A DNA stretch of 38,845 bases, taken from positions 94,666 to 133,510 of the IMG/VR virus record IMGVR_UViG_3300031712_000052. One strand, given 5' to 3'. The notes under the pieces are model-generated. The model saw only the letters and a program-made list of their open reading frames with translations. It did not search any database and had not been told where the DNA came from. The position numbers were made by a program, and so were the translations under genes. Of this stretch, positions 24,877-32,408 are shown in pieces. The stretch comes from a virus. How positions within the stretch are numbered: the stretch's first letter is position 1; the number at the start of each line of letters is the position of its first letter.

Positions 24877-25617
24877 ATGATGGCTGGCGTAATAACCGCC
24901 GCCATCATGGCACTTGCTCCTATTAAAGTAGCAAGTGTGGTGGATCTATATACCAGTGCCATAGTCCGGTCTACGGAGGCACGGGATATAGATCCACTGC
25001 TAGTCGTCTCCATAATTCATGTGGAAACTGGTGGTAGGTGGGAAAGTGATCTAATTAGCCCATCACATGATTACGGGCTGATGCAGCCCCATGTTAGCAA
25101 GACCACCAATGTGAATTATATAGGTAGAGAAGAGGAGCTACTTGATCCGGACACCAACATAGAGATTGGTGTGATTATGCTGATCTCTTGGAGGAAGTAC
25201 CACTCGAAGCACTGTAAGGGTAACCATCACAAATGGTGGGCACACTACAAATGGGGCGTTGAAGTCAAAGACAATATCTACAGCAGGAAAGTGTATAGAG
25301 TCTACACTCGCGTGAAAAGGCGTGTACACCTACTGTGCGACCTAGGAGGAAAACATGATCATAGTTGTGGAGGGGTTGGATGCCAGTGGCAAGAACACAC
25401 AAACCAGAATTCTAGAGAGGTTGCTGCATCCATCCCAGAGAATTTCATTCCCACGATACGAAGGTCCATTTGGACAGGTGCTCAAGAAGCACCTGACAGA
25501 GAGAGTAGCTCTGTTCGAGAGAGACTCCTCCGCGATACCACAGTGGGAGCGGTCTCCAGACGACGCCGCCGCTTTCCAAGCCCTGATGACTATGGACAAA
25601 TACGATGCCGCGTCTGA
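24877..25617 (+). CDS. lytic transglycosylase-like protein with out-of-frame tail (246 aa)
   Basis: Residues ~1-20 form a hydrophobic leader. ARDIDPLLVVSIIHVETGGRWESDL...HDYGLMQPH (residues ~36-72) is the SLT transglycosylase core, with catalytic Glu in HVETGG and the GLMQ motif. Normal homology should end near residue 160. Beyond that, the frame runs 263 bases into the thymidylate kinase gene in another frame and encodes an arginine-rich tail (AVSRRRRRFPSP). A lost stop codon through a small indel, or a real overlapping extension, would explain it. Confidence 0.75.
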   Translation: MMAGVITAAIMALAPIKVASVVDLYTSAIVRSTEARDIDPLLVVSIIHVETGGRWESDLISPSHDYGLMQPHVSKTTNVNYIGREEELLDPDTNIEIGVIMLISWRKYHSKHCKGNHHKWWAHYKWGVEVKDNIYSRKVYRVYTRVKRRVHLLCDLGGKHDHSCGGVGCQWQEHTNQNSREVAASIPENFIPTIRRSIWTGAQEAPDRESSSVRERLLRDTTVGAVSRRRRRFPSPDDYGQIRCRV

Positions 25618-26020
25618 GATCAAAGCTCTTGATCGAAAAGGCATCCACGTCATTCTAGACCGTTACTGGCCAAGTTCCTGCTGTTATGGAGCTGATGATG
25701 GCCTAGACTTCAGTAGCATGATCCGAATTAATTCCTGTCTGCCACAAGCAGATTTGAACATCCTCTTGGATATTTCTGTAGAGGAGGCCACCAGAAGAAG
25801 GCCGGAGGCCAGGGACAGGTACGAGCGAGACAAGGAGAAGCTGAGGAACATAAGAGATCGGTACCTCCACATGTGGAATGTAATGGGTGTGGGGATAGAG
25901 AAGAAAGCTTGGGTGGTACTGAATGGAGAGAAGGATGAGACGGAGATCACACGTCAGATTCTGGCAGTAGGAGTAGACGCTGGCTACAATCTCCACATCA
26001 AGGAGAACCCAGATGTCTGA
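25355..26020 (+). CDS. tmk: thymidylate kinase (221 aa)
   Basis: P-loop GLDASGKNTQ (residues 7-16), the DR(Y/H) motif DRYWPSS near residue 102, and an arginine-rich LID region near 145-165 (EEATRRRPEARDRYERD) identify dTMP kinase, which makes dTDP for phage DNA synthesis. GGAGGAAAAC precedes ATG. Length is typical. The first part is overlapped by the tail of the transglycosylase frame. Confidence 0.93.
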   Translation: MIIVVEGLDASGKNTQTRILERLLHPSQRISFPRYEGPFGQVLKKHLTERVALFERDSSAIPQWERSPDDAAAFQALMTMDKYDAASEIKALDRKGIHVILDRYWPSSCCYGADDGLDFSSMIRINSCLPQADLNILLDISVEEATRRRPEARDRYERDKEKLRNIRDRYLHMWNVMGVGIEKKAWVVLNGEKDETEITRQILAVGVDAGYNLHIKENPDV

Positions 26021-26420
26021 AGCTGCTCTGCAACTGGTAGTACAGTACGACAACATAGACTGCTGCAACTGTGGGATGACCTTTGCCGTTCCCGTAGCAT
26101 GGGAAAGGGAGAGACGCTCGAATCATACTGGTTTCTTTTGTCCTAATGGACATCCCCTAATCTTCAACGGGCCATCAGTACTAGAAAAGCAGGTAAAAGA
26201 AAAAGAGGAAGAAATAGCGAGACTGAAGTCTAGGTTAGACTGGAAAGAGAAGTCTCTGTTGTCAGCTAACCGTAGCAACATTGCTCTACGGGGACAGAGG
26301 ACGAAGCTGAAGAACCGGATAAGCAATGGGGTGTGTCCGTGTTGTCATAGAAGCTTCTGCCAACTTCAGCGACATATGAAGACCAAGCATCCAGATTGGG
26401 TAGGTAAAGAAGCGCAGTGA
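26013..26420 (+). CDS. zinc-finger and coiled-coil protein (135 aa)
   Basis: CCNCGMTFAVP near residue 17 and CPNGHPL near 43 form one zinc site. A charged helix follows (KQVKEKEEEIARLKSRLDWKEKSLL). CPCCHRSFCQLQRHMKTKHP at residues ~108-127 is a C2H2-like finger. Proteins with this three-part order are frequent in phages and have no known role. It overlaps the tmk stop by eight bases; AGGAGAACCCAG precedes ATG. Confidence 0.8.
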   Translation: MSEAALQLVVQYDNIDCCNCGMTFAVPVAWERERRSNHTGFFCPNGHPLIFNGPSVLEKQVKEKEEEIARLKSRLDWKEKSLLSANRSNIALRGQRTKLKNRISNGVCPCCHRSFCQLQRHMKTKHPDWVGKEAQ

Positions 26421-26423
26421 GAT

Positions 26424-26457
26424 CGAGCATCCCAGCCCCCTAAAGGGGGCTGGGGAT
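26424..26457. terminator. long GC-rich hairpin between convergent genes
   Basis: CATCCCAGCCCCC and GGGGGCTGGGGATG around TAAA. It lies between the plus-strand zinc-finger gene and the end of the minus-strand gene at 26466. No T-run on either side, but placement suits a two-way terminator. Confidence 0.65.
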
Positions 26458-26465
26458 GTGGGGCT

Positions 26466-27014
26466 CTAGGCTTTGGCTTCTTCTTGTACAGCCAAAGCTG
26501 CAGCAGCTTTGCGTGCTTTCTTTCCTCCAGGTCTGATCTTGCTTTCTGAAGAGGCAATAGTCTCTTCAGTGTTTTCTGGAGAGGTGGTGTGTACCACCTC
26601 ACTCAGACTGAACCTCAGGGGGCCTTGGTCTGGGGCGATTTCGTAGTATATGTGTTTCCACTTCTTGATCTTCTTGCTGGCCGTGTCCTCCTCTTCGAAG
26701 TGAGTTACTGTCTTGCACACATCCAGCTCACCTAGAAGTGGGTAGGACGTCATCAACTCCCCCATCAACTCCTGTACATCTTGGACAGACGGCTCTTCAT
26801 CTTGCCCGAACTGCAGCACCCTCACACCCCGTATATTTCGAAACGTCTGGAGCTTGTCGACGTATTCGATCTTTAGGGTCAGCAGTCCCACCAATGTGCC
26901 ATTGTCCCACTTATGTCCTGTGTCTGTAACGGTAAAGACACCCTGCGTGTACTCGCAGTCATAACCCCGCACCTTGGCTCTTACAGTCTCTACAGGTTCT
27001 CGTGTAGTTCGCAT
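26466..27014 (-). CDS. hypothetical protein (182 aa)
   Basis: MRTTREPVETVRAKVRGYDCEYTQGVFTVTDTGHKWDNGTLVGLLTLKIEYVDKLQTFRNIRG, mixed alpha/beta, with an alanine/lysine-rich end. Start chosen at 27014 because AAAGGACTC lies nine bases upstream; the frame stays open to GTG at 27065. Not recognised. Single minus-strand gene opposite the RNase HII leader. Confidence 0.7.
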   Translation of the reverse strand: MRTTREPVETVRAKVRGYDCEYTQGVFTVTDTGHKWDNGTLVGLLTLKIEYVDKLQTFRNIRGVRVLQFGQDEEPSVQDVQELMGELMTSYPLLGELDVCKTVTHFEEEDTASKKIKKWKHIYYEIAPDQGPLRFSLSEVVHTTSPENTEETIASSESKIRPGGKKARKAAAALAVQEEAKA

Positions 27015-27054
27015 ATTTTTGAGTCCTTTCTGGGTTGCAAACTTGGTCATAGTT

Positions 27055-27062
27055 CTTATACC
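27055..27062 (-). promoter_or_regulatory. GGTATAAG element upstream of the 26466-27014 gene
   Basis: Minus-strand GGGTATAAG about 41 bases before the chosen start, identical over nine bases to the element at 7199. It lies inside the longer open frame, which supports the shorter gene. Confidence 0.5.
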
Positions 27063-27084
27063 CACCTATTTAAGGAGTTTGCAC

Positions 27085-27678
27085 ATGACTGAAGTTCAAA
27101 TAGGCATAGATGAGGCTGGCGTAGGACCACTTGCCGGCCCACTAGTTGCAGCTGTAGTAGCATTACCCTACCACCTCAGACTACGCGGAGTTAAAGACTC
27201 CAAGAAGATGACAGAGAATTCCAGAGAGTGCGTAATTGATCTGATTCACAGGAGCGCACTGTTTTACGAGGTGCGGTTTGCTCAGCCAGATCAGATAGAC
27301 AGAGAGGGTATATGGGGCGCCTGGAAGACCATCTGTACTGAGTTAGTGACTCGTGTACGAGAGAGGTTCCCCGAACACGAGGTACTAGTGGATGGCAACA
27401 GACTCATAGGCACACTCAGGCACATAACACCCATAGTTGGTGGGGATACGATACATCAGTGCATATCTGCCGCCTCCATACTGGCTAAGCAGGCACAGTG
27501 TGGGGCTATGCTAGACTTGCACAAGAAGTATCCCATGTACCACTTTGATCGTCATCACGGATACCCAGTTCCAGATCACTACAAAGCATTAGAGGAGAAT
27601 GGACCATGCCCAGCGCACAGACAGAGTTACCGGCCAGTACAGCAAGCCTCTCGACATGCTGGTTCGAGACGAGGCTAG
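27085..27678 (+). CDS. rnhB: ribonuclease HII (197 aa)
   Basis: GIDEAGVGPLAGP (D9, E10), DSKK near 38, VDGN (D103), GGD (D121), AASILAK near 129 and HHGYP near 155 reproduce the RNase HII active site and substrate region. The enzyme cuts RNA in RNA-DNA hybrids and single ribonucleotides in DNA. AAGGAG lies ahead of ATG 27085; the open frame upstream is noncoding. The last ~25 residues (AHRQSYRPVQQASRHAGSRRG) overlap the next gene. Confidence 0.94.
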   Translation: MTEVQIGIDEAGVGPLAGPLVAAVVALPYHLRLRGVKDSKKMTENSRECVIDLIHRSALFYEVRFAQPDQIDREGIWGAWKTICTELVTRVRERFPEHEVLVDGNRLIGTLRHITPIVGGDTIHQCISAASILAKQAQCGAMLDLHKKYPMYHFDRHHGYPVPDHYKALEENGPCPAHRQSYRPVQQASRHAGSRRG

Positions 27679-27899
27679 GCGTACGGTATGAGTTTCCAGA
27701 CATGCAGAGTGATAGTGTAGACATGGTTGTCAGGCAGCTCCATGATGCGGTATTTACCAGTATCTCATGCTGCAATATCAGCAGAGCGGTGCTAATCTTA
27801 CCAAAACAGATCTTACAGAAAGCTGGAGTTAACAGTCGTTGTTTTTGGGAGGCAGAATGGAGTCAACTAAACCCACCAGGTCAGTATCAAGAGGATTGA
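27606..27899 (+). CDS. hypothetical protein overlapping rnhB (97 aa)
   Basis: MPSAQTELPASTASLSTCWFETRLGVRYEFPDMQSDSVDMVVRQLHDAVFTSISCCNISRAVLILPKQILQKAGV. The pattern of a strand, a helix and an ILPKQILQKAGVNSR end looks like real protein. It overlaps rnhB by 73 bases and the next gene by 43. Start codon lies at ACCATG inside rnhB with no strong ribosome-binding site. Not recognised. Confidence 0.55.
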   Translation: MPSAQTELPASTASLSTCWFETRLGVRYEFPDMQSDSVDMVVRQLHDAVFTSISCCNISRAVLILPKQILQKAGVNSRCFWEAEWSQLNPPGQYQED

Positions 27900-28150
27900 A
27901 CAAGGTACCCTCATGTGTGAACTGTGGGGATACGCCTTGTAGAAGTGTGTTCGAGAGCTTGCTGCTGTGCGATAGATGCTACTACCATGTTCACTTCCTG
28001 TTGAAGAAGTGCAAGAGAGAGTTTGCAATGGCGTTTGATGTGTACAAGAAGATCTTACGTGCAGCAGCTCTCGAGAAGAAACTACTAATACAGAAGGGAA
28101 TGCAGGATGTCCAAAAAAGTAAAGCCACCACAGTGCGTGGCAAGATGTAA
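27857..28150 (+). CDS. zinc-ribbon-like protein (97 aa)
   Basis: CVNCGDTPCRSVFESLLLCDRCYYHVHFLLKKC near residues 18-50 offers two CxxC-type pairs, then a basic helix. GGGAGG five bases before ATG at 27857 decides the start. Not recognised. Confidence 0.65.
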   Translation: MESTKPTRSVSRGLNKVPSCVNCGDTPCRSVFESLLLCDRCYYHVHFLLKKCKREFAMAFDVYKKILRAAALEKKLLIQKGMQDVQKSKATTVRGKM

Positions 28151-28328
28151 ACACTGTGGATCGGTTAAAGAGTTAGACATGCAGCAGTACTCTGTGGGGG
28201 ATGAGTTGATTCCATATCCAGGGGGCGGGGACTATGGATATTGCTGGAAGTGTAAGAAGAAGGGCATGATCATAATCGAGGTTCCCAGATATCCACCGAA
28301 AGGACCAGTAGGATGGGTGAAGACGTAG
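28107..28328 (+). CDS. zinc-ribbon protein (73 aa)
   Basis: CKHCGSVKELDMQQYSVGDELIPYPGGGDYGYCWKCKKKGMIIIEVP: two CxxC pairs at about residues 14-17 and 46-49, a typical rubredoxin-like zinc ribbon. It overlaps the previous gene by 44 bases and the next by 16. Confidence 0.68.
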   Translation: MSKKVKPPQCVARCKHCGSVKELDMQQYSVGDELIPYPGGGDYGYCWKCKKKGMIIIEVPRYPPKGPVGWVKT

Positions 28329-28750
28329 TTACCGGAATAGAGATACACAAAAATGGAGTATTGGTGGCCCTGGCATTGCCACCTAGCACAGCTGAGATAC
28401 CACCCTTCTTTGCTGGGGTAGATTCGATTAAACTGTACTACTTCAAGAGGGTGTCCCTGGTTCCAACTGTGGTGTTTGAACACCTGGCTGGAGACTCACT
28501 ATCAAAGTGGTTGAACGATTGCCAGATAGTGGGGGTCCCGCTTGGAGGTCCTCTAAGATCAGAAGCAGAAACCTTGAAGTATGTGCACGGCAGAAGTGAG
28601 GTCATGCGTGGAAAAACTACTATCGCATCTGTCCTGCTGGCAGACCTGCACTTTACCAAGCACATGGAGCCATATCAGTGGTCTATCTATCTACCTGAAA
28701 TCTATAGGAAGTTCCTGGCTTTGGGCCCAGCAGAACGTATTTCCTCTTGA
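28313..28750 (+). CDS. hypothetical protein (145 aa)
   Basis: MGEDVVTGIEIHKNGVLVALALPPSTAEIPPFFAGVDSIKLYYFKRVSLVPTVVFEHLAGDSLSKWLND. Beta-rich N-terminal half, helical C-terminal half. No motif recognised. AAAGGACCAGTAGG precedes ATG. Last gene before a strong terminator. Confidence 0.65.
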   Translation: MGEDVVTGIEIHKNGVLVALALPPSTAEIPPFFAGVDSIKLYYFKRVSLVPTVVFEHLAGDSLSKWLNDCQIVGVPLGGPLRSEAETLKYVHGRSEVMRGKTTIASVLLADLHFTKHMEPYQWSIYLPEIYRKFLALGPAERISS

Positions 28751-28776
28751 CGGATACAGACAGCGTGTGTACACCT

Positions 28777-28806
28777 AAAGAAAAGCCCCTTCGGGCTTTT
28801 CTTTAG
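28777..28806 (+). terminator. strong intrinsic terminator
   Basis: AAAGAAAAGCCC and GGGCTTTTCTTT around CTTC, ending in a T-rich stretch. It separates the nucleotide-metabolism genes from the assembly region. Confidence 0.9.
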
Positions 28807-28811
28807 CCCAC

Positions 28812-29096
28812 ATGCGAAAAGCAATAGAACCCACCAACGTAGATCAGGTAAGGCCGCCCATAAAGCCCTGCCTAACACTCGACCAGTTGGACGAGTACTG
28901 GGAAGAGCGGGGTATGAAGTATCGGGTAGACACGCTTCATAAGGCGTGTCTCAGTTACGGAATGAACGTAGCTATAGATCGGCCAAAGTTCAGAGCCATG
29001 TTGTACGGCATACTGAAGAACTTCTTGGTGGATGGGGAATCACTACTCGATCCAAAGAAGGCGCCTTTGCCCTCTTGGCCGAAGGTTGGACCATGA
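28812..29096 (+). CDS. hypothetical protein upstream of the tail-chaperone pair (94 aa)
   Basis: MRKAIEPTNVDQVRPPIKPCLTLDQLDEYWEERGMKYRVDTLHKACLSYGMNVAIDRPKFRAMLYGILKNFLVDGESLL. Helical. No ribosome-binding site is visible between the terminator and the ATG, so it may depend on a leaderless message or read-through. Its stop overlaps the next start (ATGA). Not recognised. Confidence 0.6.
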   Translation: MRKAIEPTNVDQVRPPIKPCLTLDQLDEYWEERGMKYRVDTLHKACLSYGMNVAIDRPKFRAMLYGILKNFLVDGESLLDPKKAPLPSWPKVGP

Positions 29097-30163
29097 CATT
29101 GAGAATCAACAAGGGCGTAGTTCAGTTCAACAAACCAGTGACCGAGGTCAGGAGAACAATGCAAAAGCCTCTATCTCCGGAACAGCAAGCAGCTCAAGAT
29201 CGAATGGCCGGCATAAAGGCTGGAGCTAGGCCAGTGGGTGGGATACCGAGAGTACGAATTCCCCCACTGGATGCAGACCCACTACCTGGTGGAGGGTCTA
29301 TGTCTGCACAAGCAGAGGCTCTCAGAGACCCTACAAATCCACTAAGCCCGGCATACAGCCCTGAGCTAGCTGCAATGGCTGCTCGGGAGCGTTCTACTGG
29401 TCAAGGTCCTTTCGATCTATTGCCAGATTCCGCAGTAGAAGACCCTGGGTTCATTCCCGGCATTGGCTCCAGAGTGGCAGCTAACCAGCCTAACGTACAG
29501 CAAGGTCCGCCGAAAGGACCATTAGGGCAGCTACGACCGGAGACTCTACAAGATCTGGAGAAGTTGAACACGCTTCAGAAAACTGCAGAGCAGGTCCAAC
29601 AGTCGGAGGCACAGAAGGAGGAGGCTAAAGCTGCGGAAGTAGAGAGGCAGATAGTGGACAGTGCTGCACAGCAGGTCGCTGAGTTGGGTTCCTTGATGAG
29701 TGGGAGTGATTGGGATCAGCTCAATAACCCTACTCGTAGAAAAGAGATCGAATCACGCTTGAGCCCGATGAAGCTTGAGGATATTTTGATCTATGGGGAG
29801 GTACGTCAGGAGGTTCCAGTCGTTCCTGACAAGTGCGTGTTCTTCTTCAGGTCCTCTAGTGGGGCAGAAGACTTGGCAGTCAAGAGAATGATGTTCGGGG
29901 AGCAGGGTGGAGACAGGTACATGCTAGACAAGTTCTCCTTGATGAACCTTGCCCTAGGAGTTATCTCCATAAATGGTATGCAGTTGCCATCTCACCTCGA
30001 TAGCAAGAAGAAGTTCGATGAGAAGCTGTTCCAGAAGAAGTTCGACATGTTGATGCGCTTTCCAATCCAGCTACTGGCGGATATGGGGGTGCAATACATG
30101 TGGTTTGATTACAGGGTAAGGCAGTTATTCACCAAGTCCACGGAGGTCCTAAAAAACTCCTAG
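29093..30163 (+). CDS. putative tail assembly chaperone, G part (356 aa)
   Basis: The N-terminal 150 residues are proline/glutamine-rich and look disordered, a coiled coil follows (ETLQDLEKLNTLQKTAEQVQQSEAQKEEAKAAEVERQ), and the last 170 residues form a helical domain (FDMLMRFPIQLLADMGVQYMWFDYRVRQLF). The gene ends in a slippery heptamer A-AAA-AAC (30151-30157) followed by TCC TAG. A -1 slip enters the next open frame. This G/GT arrangement is the hallmark of tail assembly chaperones in long-tailed phages. I chose ATG 29093, which overlaps the previous stop, over the longer frame from 28946. No tape-measure gene follows directly, so the assignment is probable, not certain. Confidence 0.65.
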   Translation: MTLRINKGVVQFNKPVTEVRRTMQKPLSPEQQAAQDRMAGIKAGARPVGGIPRVRIPPLDADPLPGGGSMSAQAEALRDPTNPLSPAYSPELAAMAARERSTGQGPFDLLPDSAVEDPGFIPGIGSRVAANQPNVQQGPPKGPLGQLRPETLQDLEKLNTLQKTAEQVQQSEAQKEEAKAAEVERQIVDSAAQQVAELGSLMSGSDWDQLNNPTRRKEIESRLSPMKLEDILIYGEVRQEVPVVPDKCVFFFRSSSGAEDLAVKRMMFGEQGGDRYMLDKFSLMNLALGVISINGMQLPSHLDSKKKFDEKLFQKKFDMLMRFPIQLLADMGVQYMWFDYRVRQLFTKSTEVLKNS

Positions 30164-30211
30164 CGACTCCTCTGGGATGGGCGCGGGCCAATCTTCTCTA
30201 CGATAGATTGG
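30151..30211 (+). promoter_or_regulatory. -1 ribosomal frameshift site with stem-loop
   Basis: The slippery sequence is A AAA AAC in the zero frame, six bases before the stop codon. About 30 bases downstream, CCAATCT (30189-30195) pairs with AGATTGG (30205-30211) as a possible stimulator. The -1 frame is open across the site and on to 30549. Confidence 0.75.
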
Positions 30212-30549
30212 TTGAGCCGCCTGAGCCAGGCACCCCGATGGAGTCGATGATGCTGATGGTCTGGCGATCTAGACAAGATATTAGGCTGTACGAAACAAAA
30301 ACTGTAGCAAACGCAATCATGATAGCTGGACAGGCACCAAGTGCGGAACTGAATAGAGAGCTACAGAAGACCTGGACTGATTATCGAGAAGCACTGTTTC
30401 CATTCTCCAAAGGAATCGAGAAGACGCAAGATAGTAAGGCTCTGGATTATCTCAGAAGCCAGATCAAACAAGGCCCACTCAAGATCATACCGCTTGAACC
30501 GCTTACAAAGGGAGGAAAACGCCGCATGAGAAACAGGAGGCAAGCATGA
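30157..30549 (+). CDS. T-like extension reached by -1 frameshift (130 aa)
   Basis: After the slip the frame reads LLATPLGWARANLLYDRLVEPPEPGTPMESMMLMVWRSRQDIRLYETKTVANAIMIAG and ends in a basic tail GGKRRMRNRRQA. The frame has no ATG with a ribosome-binding site before residue 29, so the frameshift is its likely expression route. The fused product would be 485 residues. In the family the fused form binds the tape measure protein while the short form coats it. Confidence 0.7.
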   Translation, partial: LLATPLGWARANLLYDRLVEPPEPGTPMESMMLMVWRSRQDIRLYETKTVANAIMIAGQAPSAELNRELQKTWTDYREALFPFSKGIEKTQDSKALDYLRSQIKQGPLKIIPLEPLTKGGKRRMRNRRQA

Positions 30550-30917
30550 GTACCTTTCGGCTTTGCCCAGCTTGTGGCTCGTCCAAAGTCACAATGGAAG
30601 GATTGCTAGACAGCAGCCCATCTAAGTGTAAATCTTGTACATGGACTGGCACATGCAATGATCTAGTATTGCATGAGATTGATCCCGATAGGCTACATAT
30701 GATAGCCACTGCTGTGGCTCAGGACTACTTACGTGCACTGGCAAAGCTAGCTGCTGTACCCATTGGTCAGGCTATGACTGCATCAGGTTTGGTGGATGGT
30801 TCTGATCCGAATATGCTTGCAAGACTGATACGCGCTGCAGTTGGTGGCGCACATAAGGCAACACTAGAAGAGATCGTACAGATTCAAGGAGAACTGCAGA
30901 ATGCCAAACCATCTTGA
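30546..30917 (+). CDS. zinc-ribbon protein (123 aa)
   Basis: CPACGSSKVTMEGLLDSSPSKCKSCTWTG (residues ~8-36) is a classical zinc ribbon; the remaining ~85 residues are helical (HMIATAVAQDYLRALAKLAAVPIGQAMTASGLVDG). GGAGG is seven bases before ATG and the start overlaps the previous stop. Not recognised further. Confidence 0.7.
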   Translation: MSTFRLCPACGSSKVTMEGLLDSSPSKCKSCTWTGTCNDLVLHEIDPDRLHMIATAVAQDYLRALAKLAAVPIGQAMTASGLVDGSDPNMLARLIRAAVGGAHKATLEEIVQIQGELQNAKPS

Positions 30918-31179
30918 TAGCACCTTGTTACATCGCCCTGATGAACACGAGGCAGGTGGTGCAAGTGAGCTCTATTGCTGGATGCCTGGCACGGAAGACA
31001 GGGAGTGTAATGGGTCTTGTGTGGCCTTTGATCCCAGGTTCAATGAAGACCAGCGCTTTACCTCCTGCATGGTTCTAAACACCTTCAGATCTATAGGTCT
31101 GACGGTAGGCATCCAAGCCAACAATCGCAAAGCTGAGGTAGCTAGAGCATCGGAACCAAAACCGCCGGAGGTAAGATGA
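30901..31179 (+). CDS. cysteine-containing hypothetical protein (92 aa)
   Basis: ELYCWMPGTEDRECNGSCVAFDPRFNEDQRFTSCMVLNTFRSIGL: four cysteines in the pattern C...CxxxC...C (about residues 28-59), as in a small metal-binding fold that often marks Fe-S or zinc sites. GGAG is nine bases upstream. Not recognised. Confidence 0.65.
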   Translation: MPNHLDSTLLHRPDEHEAGGASELYCWMPGTEDRECNGSCVAFDPRFNEDQRFTSCMVLNTFRSIGLTVGIQANNRKAEVARASEPKPPEVR

Positions 31180-31625
31180 GAATCATAGGCTTCGCACAGA
31201 CTGTGCGACTAGATCAAACACCAGCAGAGGGCTACGAAATTAGAGTCCTCCTAGATGGTGGAGAAGAGGCCAGTATCCCCACAAATGAGGAAACTGTACA
31301 GGCACTCATACAGCTGTCTCAGGGTATCCACAAGAGCCAGAATCCAGGTGGCTACTCTATTAGTACGCGAGTGGTGCCGGAGGAGAGACTGCCCAGCATG
31401 CCAGAATCGCAGTTTCCACAAGACTATGTAGCGTCTACTGGGGATGAGGACACATCTGAGTTTGGCGGAGATGTGGCTGAGCCGACACCAGCCCCAGTTC
31501 GAAGGGTTTCGACACCTGCCATGGATGAGATGGGTTACCCCATAGTCCCACAGTCTACGCAGTCTGAGAGTATGCCCAGGCCAGCATTTCTGGGCAATGA
31601 CGATGAGGATGGACAGCAGATATGA
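31176..31625 (+). CDS. hypothetical protein (149 aa)
   Basis: MRIIGFAQTVRLDQTPAEGYEIRVLLDGGEEASIPTNEETVQALIQLSQG forms a compact alpha/beta N-terminal half; the C-terminal half is acidic, serine- and proline-rich and probably unstructured. CCGGAGGTAAG precedes ATG; ATGA overlaps at both ends. Not recognised. Confidence 0.65.
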   Translation: MRIIGFAQTVRLDQTPAEGYEIRVLLDGGEEASIPTNEETVQALIQLSQGIHKSQNPGGYSISTRVVPEERLPSMPESQFPQDYVASTGDEDTSEFGGDVAEPTPAPVRRVSTPAMDEMGYPIVPQSTQSESMPRPAFLGNDDEDGQQI

Positions 31626-32311
31626 TCCAGTTCGTTTGCCCCAATTGCCCTACTGGCTATCAGATATCAGGCAACTGGTTTAAGATCCAGGAGTTACTAG
31701 TAGCCCACCCCAGGTGGAAGGATCATGATAAGGAGTGCCCATTATGTGGCGGGGTATTGCTACTGCAATCTCCGAAGATAGCTGCAGATCGTGAGTGGAG
31801 GCGTCTCAATGTAGATGAGTTCTTCAGGGCTCTGTGTGGCTTTGGTCTGCCAGATGAGCTTGGCTGTGCTCCTGAAGTTGTGTCTGCTTTGATACGGGCT
31901 AATCCTATTATCGGTATAGACATGGCCGAAGCTGGCGGAGATCGAACTGCAGTCTACTCGATCATTCTTAGTAACGACCTGAAGTTGCATTTGGTGTCTT
32001 CTCCAGAAGGCCCATGCATTTACAAGATTACGAGGTCTCAGCATGGAAACAGTGATAGCAGTCATCTACCGAAGGAAACCACAGACGTCGTTATTCAACG
32101 CCCACATCAGGGAGTACCAGCTACAAGAGAAGAAATTGGTCCTAGTGCGGGAGCTGGTAATGCTAGTTCAGACATCAATGCAGAAGGTGTTGGAGGAGCT
32201 ACACCACCAGGTAAAACCCTACAAGCATGCCCAGATATGGATGCAAGCAGTACCATGGGAGCCACAGCCGGAGGGGGCTCGAACTCCACCAGTACACAGA
32301 CTACCCCCTGA
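31622..32311 (+). CDS. zinc-binding hypothetical protein with out-of-frame tail (229 aa)
   Basis: CPNCPTGY near residue 6 and CPLCGG near 39 form a zinc ribbon, followed by a helical domain to about residue 140. From about residue 140 on, the sequence is low-complexity (GPSAGAGNASSDINAEGVGGATPPG) and lies over the next gene in another frame for 269 bases. The tail may be a chance extension after loss of a stop codon. Confidence 0.6.
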   Translation: MIQFVCPNCPTGYQISGNWFKIQELLVAHPRWKDHDKECPLCGGVLLLQSPKIAADREWRRLNVDEFFRALCGFGLPDELGCAPEVVSALIRANPIIGIDMAEAGGDRTAVYSIILSNDLKLHLVSSPEGPCIYKITRSQHGNSDSSHLPKETTDVVIQRPHQGVPATREEIGPSAGAGNASSDINAEGVGGATPPGKTLQACPDMDASSTMGATAGGGSNSTSTQTTP

Positions 32312-32408
32312 CATGTGTGGCTTGATAAGAAGTAATCTGCCTGCGGCAATTGAGGCTTTCGCACCGATCCAGTTCCCAGTACCACAACCAAAACAACAGG
32401 AGAGTTAG
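32043..32408 (+). CDS. hypothetical protein (121 aa)
   Basis: METVIAVIYRRKPQTSLFNAHIREYQLQEKKLVLVRELVMLVQTSMQKVLEELHHQVKPYKHAQIWMQAVPWEPQ. The leucine-rich helical centre is much more protein-like than the overlapping frame. GAGG lies about seven bases before ATG. Not recognised. Confidence 0.6.
   Translation: METVIAVIYRRKPQTSLFNAHIREYQLQEKKLVLVRELVMLVQTSMQKVLEELHHQVKPYKHAQIWMQAVPWEPQPEGARTPPVHRLPPDMCGLIRSNLPAAIEAFAPIQFPVPQPKQQES

Noticed and set aside
26974-27084. Longer start for RNase HII
   Set aside because: The RNase HII fold begins at MTEVQIGIDEAG, with AAGGAG before ATG 27085; the upstream part is antisense to another gene.
28946-29092. Longer start for the 356-residue chaperone-like protein
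   Set aside because: It overlaps the 94-residue gene out of frame with no ribosome-binding site; ATG 29093 forms the usual ATGA overlap.
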